This document shows positions 24,732 through 33,661 of a stretch of 64,000 bases of DNA, in pieces. The stretch lies in the NCBI RefSeq assembly GCF_018131225.1, contig NZ_JAFCMM010000001.1, positions 930,001 through 994,000 of the forward strand, read 5' to 3'. The notes beneath the pieces are model-generated. The model did not search any database, had not been told where the DNA came from, and was given only the letters and a program-made list of their open reading frames with translations. This stretch comes from Bradyrhizobium sp. U87765 SZCCT0048 (GTDB lineage Bacteria; Pseudomonadota; Alphaproteobacteria; Rhizobiales; Xanthobacteraceae). The position numbers and the translations under genes are program-made. Position 1 is the first letter of the stretch, and each line of letters opens with the position of its first letter.

Positions 24732-25864
24732 GTCGCGAGCACGTCGAGGTACTTGTTCTGGACCTCGAAATAGTTGCGCGCATACCATTCGGCATCGACC
24801 GCGATCTGACGCGCGACGTTTTCGGGCGATCCGGGATTTTGCCCCTGCAGCTCGGCCGGAACCAGCTTGTTGGCGGCCGGATTGACCGGCCCCCACCCGA
24901 GCCGGGCCAGCAGAACCACCTGCAATGCAGGATCCTGCGACAGCGCAACCCAGCGCCAGGCATCCTTGCTGTTCTTCGCGCCCTTCAAGACGTTCCAGGC
25001 AGCGATCAGCAGAATGCCTTCATTGAAATGATAGTCGACCCGCCCTTTGGTGTCTTCCTTCACGCCCTGCGCACGCGTACTCCAGAGACTGCCCGCCGAC
25101 ACCTCCCCCGACCGCAACAACTGCTGGGCGTCCGAAGCGTTGTTGTAGAAGATCGTGTCCTTCTTGATGGCCCGCACCTTTTCCAGCCCGCGCGCGACAT
25201 CCAGCGGATAGAGCTTGTCGCGCGCGACCCCATCAGCCAGCAGCGCCGATTCGAGAATCCCCTCGACATTGTTGCGGAGTGCACGTTTGCCCTTGAAATT
25301 CTGCGTGTCCCAGAAATCCTTCCAGGTCCGTGGCGGCGCCGCGCCAAAGCGAGCGGTATCGTAGGCAATGACATAGGAGAACAGGTACGAGCCGACACCC
25401 CATTCGGTGCGGAACTGGCTGGGCACCGCATTGATGTCGACGATGCTTTCATCGACTTTCTCGAGCAGCCCCTGACGACCAAGTTCCAGTGCCGAGAGCA
25501 AGTTTCGGTCAGCCACGTCCCAAGCGATGTTGCCGGATTCGACCATGGCCTTGATTTTTCCCGGCGTCGGGCCGGTGGTATCGAAGGCCACGCGGCTGCC
25601 CGGGTAGCGCTTGGCGAATTCCGCGGCAAGGACGTCACGGTGCACCGCCAGCGCATCGCCTCCCCAATTGGCGACGACAAGCTCCTTCTGCTGCGCGCTC
25701 GCGGATGCGACGAAGCCGAGCGTCCCCGTGCCGATGCCGAGCGCCGACAGCAGCTGGAGAAAGTGGCGGCGATGAACGGTCTTGCCGTGCGTCTCGCGCC
25801 GCACCGATTGCTCGAGGTGACGCAGATAGTCAGGATCCTGGAAAATCTCGGACATGGTCATCAT
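24728..25864 (-). CDS. ABC transporter substrate-binding protein (PotD/polyamine-like, Tat signal)
   Basis: A 378-residue periplasmic protein. Residues 28-58 form a twin-arginine signal (HRRHFLQLLSALGIG ... ASASA). The mature part starts KELVVANWGGDA and has PotD/PotF-like blocks: FDTTGPTPGKIKAMVESGNI, TWKDFWDTQNFKGKRAL, and PVNPAANKLVP. Such proteins carry spermidine, putrescine or other cationic amines. The first of three clustered ATG codons is given; AAAGGAA lies just upstream. Six bases separate it from the permease stop. Confidence 0.9.
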   Translation of the reverse strand: MMTMSEIFQDPDYLRHLEQSVRRETHGKTVHRRHFLQLLSALGIGTGTLGFVASASAQQKELVVANWGGDALAVHRDVLAAEFAKRYPGSRVAFDTTGPTPGKIKAMVESGNIAWDVADRNLLSALELGRQGLLEKVDESIVDINAVPSQFRTEWGVGSYLFSYVIAYDTARFGAAPPRTWKDFWDTQNFKGKRALRNNVEGILESALLADGVARDKLYPLDVARGLEKVRAIKKDTIFYNNASDAQQLLRSGEVSAGSLWSTRAQGVKEDTKGRVDYHFNEGILLIAAWNVLKGAKNSKDAWRWVALSQDPALQVVLLARLGWGPVNPAANKLVPAELQGQNPGSPENVARQIAVDAEWYARNYFEVQNKYLDVLAT

Positions 25865-25870
25865 TTCCTT

Positions 25871-26701
25871 TCAGTTCAAACCGTCTTCCGGAGAGCCGGC
25901 CCGCGCACGATCGCGTTGGCCGCGCAACGACATCGCCAAGACCACGAGCAGCGTCGCCAGCAGCGTGAGAGTGCCGAGCGCGGCGACTGCGGGATCGAGA
26001 TTGAGGAACAGGCTCTGCCAGATCTGCTTGGGCAGCGTGTTCACATGCCGGCTGGTAATGAACAGCGTCACGACGACCTCGTCCCACGAGGTGACAAACG
26101 CCAGGATGAAGCCGACCGCCATCCCCTGGTGGATCTGCGGCACCAGCGTCGACCAGATCGCCCGGGCCTGTGACGCGCCGAGGCTGCGCGCCAGTTGCAG
26201 AGTCATCGGATTCACTGCCGAGAGGGCAGCCGAGATCGACAGCACGACGAAAGGCAGGCCCTTGACCGCATGAACGAGCACCGTGCCGGCAAAGCTGTCG
26301 AACAATCCCAGCAGCGACAGCATGCGATGGTAGGCGACCGCATGAATGATCGCGGGCACGATCAGCGGTCCCAGCATCAGAACCCGCAGCACACGAACCG
26401 CGGCGCCCTGACGCTGCCAGGCCCCCAGACAGAACGCGAGCCCAAATACCAGCGCGAGACACGCGGCAGGCACCGCGACGCCGACGCTGTGCAGCAGGCT
26501 GTCGTGCCAGGCCGGATCGCCGAACAGCCGCCGATAATGCAGAATGGACCAGCCATCGCGCGGCAGCGAAAGAAACCGGGTATCGCTGAACGACATCGGC
26601 ACGATGGCGACCAGCGGCAGAACGAGAAAGGCCGAGACAGCGACGGCGGCGGCCGCAATCGGCCCCGGCGCCAGTGAGCCACGCAGCGCATGCGCACTCA
26701 T
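25871..26701 (-). CDS. ABC transporter permease, PotC type
   Basis: A 276-residue permease with six predicted helices, the first at GPIAAAAVAVSAFLVLPLVA. The EAA loop LQLARSLGASQARAIWSTLV lies near residue 165, and the last helix is TLLATLLVVLAMSL. The ATG at 26701 overlaps the previous stop (ATGA). With the next gene it forms the channel of a polyamine-type importer. Confidence 0.9.
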   Translation of the reverse strand: MSAHALRGSLAPGPIAAAAVAVSAFLVLPLVAIVPMSFSDTRFLSLPRDGWSILHYRRLFGDPAWHDSLLHSVGVAVPAACLALVFGLAFCLGAWQRQGAAVRVLRVLMLGPLIVPAIIHAVAYHRMLSLLGLFDSFAGTVLVHAVKGLPFVVLSISAALSAVNPMTLQLARSLGASQARAIWSTLVPQIHQGMAVGFILAFVTSWDEVVVTLFITSRHVNTLPKQIWQSLFLNLDPAVAALGTLTLLATLLVVLAMSLRGQRDRARAGSPEDGLN

Positions 26702-27588
26702 GTGACAGGCTTCGCCGTCGCCATGTCGAGCAGGTGGCTGAACCGCCACACGAGCCCGCCCGTGACCACAAGCAACAGCGTGCTCAAGGTCGTGGCGATG
26801 TCCCACCGCAACGTCTCCGTCACCTGGACGGAGATGAACTCGGCGACCATGACGGTTTTTCCGCCCCCCAGGATCGCCGGGGTGACATAGAAGCCGAGCG
26901 ACATGATCGACACCAGAAATGCCGCGGCGGCCACGCCCGGGCGCGACAGCGGCAAGAACACGCGCACGAATGCCTGCAGCCGGCTTGCGCCAAGCGAACG
27001 CGCCATCCGTGGCAGCGTCGCATCGATACGGGTCATCTGCGCATAGATCGGCAGGATCGCGTACGGCAGCATGTAGTGGACCATGCCCAATACGACCCCG
27101 AACGTATTGCGCACCAGCGACAGCGGATGATCAAGCCATCCCCACCCCAGCAAGATGCTGTTGGCGATGCCGCCCGGCGACAGCAATGCAATCCAGGCGT
27201 AGTTGCGAACCAGGACGGAAATCCACAAAGGCAGCAGCACACAGGCCAGCATCAGCTTGCGGGCGAACGGACCGGCCTGCACCAGGCCATAGGCCGTCAC
27301 ATACGCCAGGATCAAGGTGATGCTGACTGTCAGTGCACTGATCCACAGCGTATTGCCGACGACCGAACGAACCGTCTGGTTCTGGAGAAGCGCTCCATAG
27401 TTGCCGATACCAGGGACCGGCTTCAGGAAGCTCAACGCAACGACCCCGGACAGCGGCAGGAGATAGCACAGCACCAGTGCCAGGACGGCAGCAGTCAACA
27501 GAACGTCCTGGGCCGATCGCCTCCGCACCAGCACATCCTGGATATCGCCCCGCGCCGCTTCGCCCTGCAGCGCCAGCGTCGACGTCAT
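26698..27588 (-). CDS. ABC transporter permease, PotB type
   Basis: A 296-residue permease. After a 28-residue cytoplasmic start come a first helix (VLLTAAVLALVLCYLLPLSG), the PotB-like LLPLWISVLVRNYAWIALL segment, and the EAA loop PRMARSLGASRLQAFVRVFL near residue 205. ATGA overlaps join it to the ATPase before it and the permease after it. Confidence 0.92.
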   Translation of the reverse strand: MTSTLALQGEAARGDIQDVLVRRRSAQDVLLTAAVLALVLCYLLPLSGVVALSFLKPVPGIGNYGALLQNQTVRSVVGNTLWISALTVSITLILAYVTAYGLVQAGPFARKLMLACVLLPLWISVLVRNYAWIALLSPGGIANSILLGWGWLDHPLSLVRNTFGVVLGMVHYMLPYAILPIYAQMTRIDATLPRMARSLGASRLQAFVRVFLPLSRPGVAAAAFLVSIMSLGFYVTPAILGGGKTVMVAEFISVQVTETLRWDIATTLSTLLLVVTGGLVWRFSHLLDMATAKPVT

Positions 27589-28769
27589 GCCACAAGCTCC
27601 CGTACCACGGCCGGGGCGCCGACTGCGACCATGCCATCCCCCGGCAGGCGCCACAGCCGCTCGGCGTCGAAAGCGAGTGAGATGTCCTCCCCCGGCGCGC
27701 CCGACCAGTCCGCCGCCGGCCGCGTGACCGTCAGCGTTTCCTGCCCGACGGCGACCACGATATCCACCGAAGCGCCGTGATAGGTCTGACTGACGACCGT
27801 ACCCTGGATCTGCTCTTCGAGGCCCGGCCGCGCCTGCCCCGCCGGGACGACGGCAATGTTTTCCGGCCGGATCGTGAGCACGCAAGGCCCGACGAACGCC
27901 GCCCCAGCGACCTCTGCTGACACCGAGGCCCCCGCCCCCGCCGCAATCCGATAGCCGTTCCAGTGGAATTGGGGCCGGCCGTCGATCGCGCCGGCAGCCA
28001 CCGCTTTCAGCAGATTGTTCTTGCCGAGAAAGCTCGCGACGAAGCGGCTCGCCGGATGATCGTAGATCGCCCGAGGCGGGCCGAGCTGCTCCACTCGCCC
28101 CCGATTCAGCACGGCAATGCGATCGGACAGAGCGAGCGCCTCCTCCTGGTCGTGGGTGACGTAGACGAACGTCGTTCCGACCTCCCGATGCAGCCGAACC
28201 AGTTCGCCCTGCAGATCACGCCGCAGCGACGCGTCGAGCGCGCTCATGGGCTCGTCGAGCAACAACAGCTTCGGCTCGAATGCCAGGGCCCGCGCCAGCG
28301 CGGCGCGCTGCTGTTGTCCGCCGGACAGCTGCTTGGGCCGCCGGCCACCGAGACCGCCGATCTGCAGAAGCTCCAGCACATCCCCGACCCGGCGGACGAT
28401 GCCGGCGTTGGAGACGCCACGAACCCGCAACGGAAACGCCACGTTCTCGTAGACCGTGAGATGAGGAAACAGGCCGTAGCCTTGTGGAACGACGCCGAAG
28501 CGACGTGCCTCCGGCGGCAGGTGGGTGATGTCCGCGCCATCGAGGCAGACACACCCCTGATCCGGCGCAGAGAAGCCGGCGAGAACGCCCAGCAACGTCG
28601 ACTTGCCCGAGCCGGACGGCCCCAGCAACGTCAAGAACTCGCCGCGGGCGATGTCCAGCGAAACACGCTCCAGGACGCGGACCTCACCGAAGCGCTTGCT
28701 GACACCATCGATGGTCAAGAACGGTGGCGGCGTCACGACCCGCTCGCCTTCGCGACGGCGTCCGGCCAA
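27585..28769 (-). CDS. ABC transporter ATP-binding protein, PotA/FbpC type
   Basis: A 394-residue ATPase of the Pot/Fbp/sugar group. Walker [10 protein letters not shown] near residue 50, Q-loop VVPQGYGLFPHLTV (with YGLFPH in place of the common YALFPH), signature [15 protein letters not shown], Walker B LLLLDEPMSALD, and a C-terminal TOBE domain (LTIRPENIAV...VVSQTYHGASVDIVV). Start choice is weak: TTG at 28769 gives the longest form; a GTG at 28736 would drop 11 residues. First gene of a six-gene operon running leftwards to 22555. Confidence 0.9.
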   Translation of the reverse strand: MAGRRREGERVVTPPPFLTIDGVSKRFGEVRVLERVSLDIARGEFLTLLGPSGSGKSTLLGVLAGFSAPDQGCVCLDGADITHLPPEARRFGVVPQGYGLFPHLTVYENVAFPLRVRGVSNAGIVRRVGDVLELLQIGGLGGRRPKQLSGGQQQRAALARALAFEPKLLLLDEPMSALDASLRRDLQGELVRLHREVGTTFVYVTHDQEEALALSDRIAVLNRGRVEQLGPPRAIYDHPASRFVASFLGKNNLLKAVAAGAIDGRPQFHWNGYRIAAGAGASVSAEVAGAAFVGPCVLTIRPENIAVVPAGQARPGLEEQIQGTVVSQTYHGASVDIVVAVGQETLTVTRPAADWSGAPGEDISLAFDAERLWRLPGDGMVAVGAPAVVRELVA

Positions 28770-29088
28770 AACAATGCCTCAGGCGCCATTCCAGTGCCCC
28801 ACCCCGATTGATATGCCGATCACAAGATGCGCGATGATGTTTCCATCCGCGCCCGGTGTCGAGCGCCGTCGCGAAAAAGCGATAAACCCACCACGCCGGC
28901 GCCGCCGACGCGATCTCTGTTTTCCCTCGAAGGCGATCCCGACAATTTCATCACGCGTCGTCCTGCCGCAGGCGCCGCATCCAACGGTATCTCGACGGCG
29001 TCGAAAACCGCGAATGACGCCGCCACCCCGATGCTAGGGGAGCCCATGCCGCATCATCGCGCATGATCTGGACCAATGCCTGAATTCA
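28770..29088. other. Gene-free stretch before the Pot-type operon
   Basis: About 320 bases that should contain the promoter of the operon starting at 28769. No recognisable gene or convincing promoter pair. Confidence 0.5.
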
Positions 29089-29832
29089 TCAAGCGACCGC
29101 CTTCTTGTGGAGGAACGGACATCGATCCGTACGCTCGCGGTTTTCCTCGATGACCCCGTATTGCCACCACTCGATCTCACCGGCGGCGTAGCTGCCCAGC
29201 TGCGGACTATGGCCGATGCCGTCATAACGCTCGATGCGGTCGCGGATTCGCTGGCGGACCCGGCGCCCCTCTGGCGTATCGCCGGCCACGATGTCGAACC
29301 GCTCGCGCGGATTGACGATGAACAGCAGGCTGTCGCCGAGATTTCGGCTGCGCCGGCGGACATGAGCAGGATTGCTCATGTTGACGAACAGCTGCATGCC
29401 ATTGAAGCACATGGTCCAGAATGGCGAATGCGGATCGGTTGCGACGCCGTCCGGCCATGGCGTTCGGTCGATCTCGTGCCAGCCCTGCAATATCCGCCAA
29501 CCGATGTCGTGGTAACCGGCAACATCCTGCGCCGATGCAACATCACGCGAGAACGCCACCACCAGGGGACGCGCGGTGCTGACCTTGCCGTCCCAATCCC
29601 GCGACAGCTCGACATAGGACGAGAGATCTTCTGCCGCCCGGGCAAGACCATGCGGCGAGCCGTCATCCACGAAGGAGAACAGCAGGAGGCCGCGGCCAAA
29701 GGCATTTTGGGAGAAAATGCAGGGAAACTCGGATGGCGGTGTCAAACGCTCGGCCAGTTGTGTGAAGCACCTACCCTGCCAGCTTGTCCGTTCAAACCTC
29801 TTCAGGACCTGTGTCTGCTCGACTAGGCTCAT
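29089..29832 (-). CDS. YqcI/YcgG family protein (GntA-type heme N-hydroxylase family)
   Basis: A 247-residue protein of the YqcI/YcgG family. Family blocks are present: FPCIFSQNAFGRGLLLFSFV near residue 36, RTPWPDGVATDPHSPFWTMC and FNGMQLFVNMSNPAHVRRRS near residue 140, NPRERFD, and a C-terminal EIEWWQYGVIEEN. The family includes GntA, the heme-dependent enzyme that N-hydroxylates an arginine-derived guanidine in guanitoxin biosynthesis, so an amine or guanidine N-oxygenase is plausible. It is downstream of a MOSC gene on the same strand with a 262-base gap. The actual substrate is unknown. Confidence 0.85.
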   Translation of the reverse strand: MSLVEQTQVLKRFERTSWQGRCFTQLAERLTPPSEFPCIFSQNAFGRGLLLFSFVDDGSPHGLARAAEDLSSYVELSRDWDGKVSTARPLVVAFSRDVASAQDVAGYHDIGWRILQGWHEIDRTPWPDGVATDPHSPFWTMCFNGMQLFVNMSNPAHVRRRSRNLGDSLLFIVNPRERFDIVAGDTPEGRRVRQRIRDRIERYDGIGHSPQLGSYAAGEIEWWQYGVIEENRERTDRCPFLHKKAVA

Positions 29833-30094
29833 GTGCTCTGCCTCTCACGTTTGCATCGATCCGTCTTCGGGAGAGATCAGCCATACGGCAGAGGCCGTGC
29901 GGTCCTGAAGGGCCATGCGTCGCCGATCACGGCAGGTCATGGCAGGCCATAACGTCGAAAAAAGATCGGGTCATCTCCATCACACATCGTCGCGGCGGCG
30001 ATGAGAGCGGCGCCATGATTCCGACGCTCCGCTCGCGACACTTCCGACGGCCAGCCATGACATGCACGTCGACCGATCCCCTGGGGCCCGCGCG

Positions 30095-30895
30095 CTAGCG
30101 CACGCACCTGACGGCATCGCCGGTCCTGATACGGCCAGAACCGTCGGGGATCAGGTATTGACCAAAGATCACCTCGCCGCGCGCATTTCGCCTGAACGTT
30201 GCAAGGGTTCGCAGCGGCTCGTTGTCGCGCGACCTGCGGCCCTGCTCCTGGTCGATCGTAATGACCGCACACCGCGAGCAGGGTTTGGCGACGCGAAATC
30301 TCACGCCCCCGAACTCAAGCGCCCGCCAGCCATCCTCGGCCCAGGCAGCAGCGTCCTCCACGACGACGTTCGCCCTGAAGCGCCTGATGTCGACCGGATG
30401 CTCCAGGCGCGCATTCAGGTCATCGAGCGATGCCTTGTTGACCAGCAGCAGCGGAAACTCGTCTGCAAATGATACCCGGTCCGTGGCTATTCCAAACCTC
30501 GGGTCGACCGGACGTGCGGTGCCGGGACTTTCCATGTAGACGAGACGGTAGTCACCATCGAGAAGCCTGCTGATCCATGTATTGGCGTCGTGGTTGGCGA
30601 GCACCGCTGCCGAGTGATCGTCCCACACCGATACCTCGCAGCGTACGGCAGGCTCGGGCACGCGCAGCTTGACCGAGGAGCCGTCAGGCCCCGACAGCAG
30701 AAGCCCATCGGGCGATAGGCATGCGCCGATGGTCGACAGGATGGCGAGCTTTCGCTGGGTCACGAAGCGTCCGCTCGCATCGACGACCATCCATCGCCTG
30801 TCGGCAGCCAATCCCCATGGCTCGACACGTGCGTCCGGGACCGACCGCCCACGGAGCCCCTTCACCGGATAGAGCCAGATTTCACGAATTTTCAT
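30095..30895 (-). CDS. MOSC domain protein (YcbX/mARC-like molybdenum enzyme)
   Basis: A 266-residue protein. The N-terminal beta-barrel (MKIREIWLYPVKGLRGRSVP, then DRRWMVVDASGRFVTQRK) and the C-terminal MOSC domain are both present. The Mo-ligand cysteine is in VAKPCSRCAVITID near residue 208, with RFRANVVVE before it. Close relatives YcbX and mitochondrial mARC reduce N-hydroxylated bases and amines. Placement upstream of a YqcI/GntA-type gene suggests an N-oxygenation and N-reduction pair. No ferredoxin domain is fused at the C-terminus, unlike YcbX, so a separate electron donor is needed. Confidence 0.9.
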   Translation of the reverse strand: MKIREIWLYPVKGLRGRSVPDARVEPWGLAADRRWMVVDASGRFVTQRKLAILSTIGACLSPDGLLLSGPDGSSVKLRVPEPAVRCEVSVWDDHSAAVLANHDANTWISRLLDGDYRLVYMESPGTARPVDPRFGIATDRVSFADEFPLLLVNKASLDDLNARLEHPVDIRRFRANVVVEDAAAWAEDGWRALEFGGVRFRVAKPCSRCAVITIDQEQGRRSRDNEPLRTLATFRRNARGEVIFGQYLIPDGSGRIRTGDAVRCVR

Positions 30896-31464
30896 TTGAT
30901 AAAACAGCGCCGGCGGGATCGATATCTGCCCATCCCGAGCGGGCAGGAATCGTGCTCCACCAGACCACCCGCCTCCGAAGATTGTTGCCTTTCGCCCGCG
31001 CCGCTCCGGTCGCCTGCATTGCGCAGGCGCCCTCGATCATCGCTGCGCGGCGAGACTGACGACGGCACCACCGCGACACCGGACCTCACGTCCGGATACA
31101 GCCGCCATCGACACCGACTCCTGCACGACACCACCTGCCGTTCCACCGGCACCATAGAAGCCCGACCATGATGCCAAAGGGACATGGTTCGCCGATTGCA
31201 TAGGGCCATGGCAGCGACGGTCCGTCGAAAACGGGCCCGCCAATTCCTTCGCCACACATCGCCTCCGCCCGTCGTGTCGCGCGAGTACAGGCGAGAGCTG
31301 AAAGAAACGATGGCTGCAACGCGCTCGCAGAGAACGCCTCAGCTCCCATCCGCGCGCCCCGCACCACAAACTTTTCTTCTTCAGGTTGTCGCCAGATTTT
31401 CACTCGCCATCATGATTGCGGTCCTGTACTCAACGCGGACTGCGACGATCGAGGGAAGCCACTG
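30896..31464. other. Divergent intergenic region
   Basis: About 570 bases between the MOSC and GNAT genes, which are transcribed away from each other, so both promoters should be here. Open frames in it have no family support. I see no clear operator. Confidence 0.5.
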
Positions 31465-32190
31465 ATGCAGCAGTTCAGCAAACACAATGGCGCGGCACCC
31501 CACTCTCACCGCCTCGGCTCCTATCAACTCGATGTCTTTCGTTCTGCCGTCGACATTCCCGAGCCTTGCAGGTCGGGGATCATCGACTTGCTCAACGAGA
31601 TCATTTCGACGAACTGGCGTCTCGATAGCCCCTGGTGGTCCGCATCGGAGACGCCGTTCAAGGATGGGTACGGCATCGGCCTCGTCCGACTTGACAATGA
31701 CATCGCCGGATTTTCCATATGGCGCCGGCTCACGATCAACAATCAGCCAGCAATCTGTCGTTCGGGAATCGAACTCAGGCCGGAACATCAGCGCAAGGGG
31801 CTGTTCGGGCTGCTGCTGAAAGGCATCCTCGATGCCGAGCTGTCCGCCGTGCCTGCGGGATCGGAGATCTACTACACCTGGAGAACTCGCAATCCGGTCG
31901 CCTGGAGCGCCCATGCACGGGTCTGCAAACGGCTGTTGCCGTCATTGTCGGAGGGCATCGGCGACGACACATTGAAAGATGCGGCCATCCAGATCGCTCG
32001 CACGCTTTATCCGGATCGGGAGCTCGAATTCCCGGACATGATCATCCGCAACTCCTACCCGAACATCACCTACCATAGCCAGCCAGCCTATGAATCCGAC
32101 GGCGAGCTCACGGCGACATTCAGGCGCGTGATTCCGGACACGCGAGATGCGATCTTCACGATTGGAACCATCGCACGGCCGTCGACTTAA
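31465..32190 (+). CDS. GNAT-fold acetyltransferase-like protein
   Basis: A 241-residue protein. The acetyl-CoA motif A is visible at about residues 93-118: CRSGIELRPEHQRKGLFGLL, where QRKGLF is the pyrophosphate loop; the preceding strand is GFSIWRRLTI. The C-terminal third has no recognised domain and makes it longer than a minimal GNAT. GAGGGA precedes the ATG. It is 15 bases from an MFS transporter gene, so the two are probably cotranscribed: acylate and export, or import and acylate, a small molecule. Acceptor unknown. Confidence 0.7.
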   Translation: MQQFSKHNGAAPHSHRLGSYQLDVFRSAVDIPEPCRSGIIDLLNEIISTNWRLDSPWWSASETPFKDGYGIGLVRLDNDIAGFSIWRRLTINNQPAICRSGIELRPEHQRKGLFGLLLKGILDAELSAVPAGSEIYYTWRTRNPVAWSAHARVCKRLLPSLSEGIGDDTLKDAAIQIARTLYPDRELEFPDMIIRNSYPNITYHSQPAYESDGELTATFRRVIPDTRDAIFTIGTIARPST

Positions 32191-32205
32191 GTTCAGACCG
32201 GCATC

Positions 32206-33465
32206 ATGCTGATCAATTCCGCCCGGCTTGCGGCATCCCCCGCGCGACGAAATCTCATCGGCTGGGGCTGCGTCTCCTGCGCATACGCCGTCGCTTTCCT
32301 GCAGCGGGTGTGCCCGCAGACGATCAGCGACGAACTGGCACGCGACTTCGGCATCGGAGCAGACGGACTCGGCGTCATCGCATCGTCCTACTTCATCGGC
32401 TACATGCTGATGCAGTTTCCCGCGGGTGTTCTCGTCGACACATTCGGCGTCAAGAAGCTCGTTGTATGGAGCCTGGCCGCATCATCGGTCGGCACATTGC
32501 TGTTCGCCGCGTCGACCAGCATGCCATTCGCGTTTGTCTCACGATTTGTTATCGCCTGTGGCGACGCGCTGATCTTCACGGCCCTGATCAAGCTGGTCGC
32601 GCAGCAGTTCCGGGAACGCCAGTTCGGACTTATGTCGGGCCTCTCGCAGCTGTCGGGATATGCGGGGGGCGCTCTCGCCGCCACGCCGCTCGCCGTCGCC
32701 GTCGCCTCCGCAGGCTGGCGAACGAGTTTCGCTGTCATCGGCCTGTTGTCTTGTATCAACCTTGCCCTCGTCGCCCGCGTCCTGCCGCGTCAGGACGGCG
32801 TCATTCGACCGGCAACTCTTGCGGCCGTCTTAACGTCTGCCATTGCCGAACTGAAACGTCGGGAGAGCTGGGGATGTCTGCTGACGTTTTCGTCGCACTT
32901 TATCACTGTGACCACGATCTCGGGCGTCTGGGGCATCCCGCTGCTGATGGACACGCTGGACCTTCCGCGCCACAGCGCAACATCGATTCTGTTGCTGTTC
33001 ATGACGAGTTGCATGATCGGCTCCATCGGCTTTGGCTTCATTGCGGACCGCACTCGTTCCCTGAGACGCGTGCACGTCACGATGTGCCTCGTCCGCACGG
33101 CGAGCCTCGTCCTGCTGGCCCCCGCGGTGACCGGATGGATGGGCCTCGGCACCGTCGTCGCCAGTTTCACCGCGCTCGGCCTCATCGCCGGTGGCATGAC
33201 GCCGATGATCCTCAAGGCCGTCAGGCACATCTATTCGGTCGCGCGCCTCGGTACCGGCGCGGCGATCAATACGACGTCGGCAGGACTGCTGACCGCCGGG
33301 CTCCAGCCCATTCTCGGATTTGCACTCAGCCAGACCTGGGGCGGCCTCACGCGCGGTGGCGTCCATGTCTATTCCCACGCCGGCTACAACTTGCTGATGG
33401 GAATTCTGGCATGCATCTCTCTTTCCGGAATTGTCGGTGTGCTGCTGATGCGACGGAAAATCTAG
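32206..33465 (+). CDS. MFS transporter
   Basis: A 419-residue, 12-helix major facilitator. It has the loop 2-3 motif GVLVDTFGVKKLV (family G.l.D..G.r...), and the mirror motif FGFIADRTRSLRRV between helices 8 and 9. The N-terminus AFLQRVCPQTISDELARDFG with SSYFIGYMLMQFPAGVLVD is that of the phthalate/anion-type (ACS-like, GudP/NarK-like) branch often used for organic-acid uptake. The ATG at 32206 has no strong ribosome site; coupling to the GNAT gene is likely. Confidence 0.9.
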   Translation: MLINSARLAASPARRNLIGWGCVSCAYAVAFLQRVCPQTISDELARDFGIGADGLGVIASSYFIGYMLMQFPAGVLVDTFGVKKLVVWSLAASSVGTLLFAASTSMPFAFVSRFVIACGDALIFTALIKLVAQQFRERQFGLMSGLSQLSGYAGGALAATPLAVAVASAGWRTSFAVIGLLSCINLALVARVLPRQDGVIRPATLAAVLTSAIAELKRRESWGCLLTFSSHFITVTTISGVWGIPLLMDTLDLPRHSATSILLLFMTSCMIGSIGFGFIADRTRSLRRVHVTMCLVRTASLVLLAPAVTGWMGLGTVVASFTALGLIAGGMTPMILKAVRHIYSVARLGTGAAINTTSAGLLTAGLQPILGFALSQTWGGLTRGGVHVYSHAGYNLLMGILACISLSGIVGVLLMRRKI

Positions 33466-33661
33466 TCCGACGCCGGGGAAGAGCGAGGCGCAGGACATCA
33501 CCGCCTGGTTGGGGGCATGGCGGACCACCATTCCTTTGACCTGAGCCTCACGCCGTGCGGGCCGGTCGCGCTGCGCACGACTGACGCCGGCGGCATCGTC
33601 GTCATCCCCGACACGCACGATGCCTTTGATTACCAGCCACTACCAGTTGGAAGGAGCTCCC

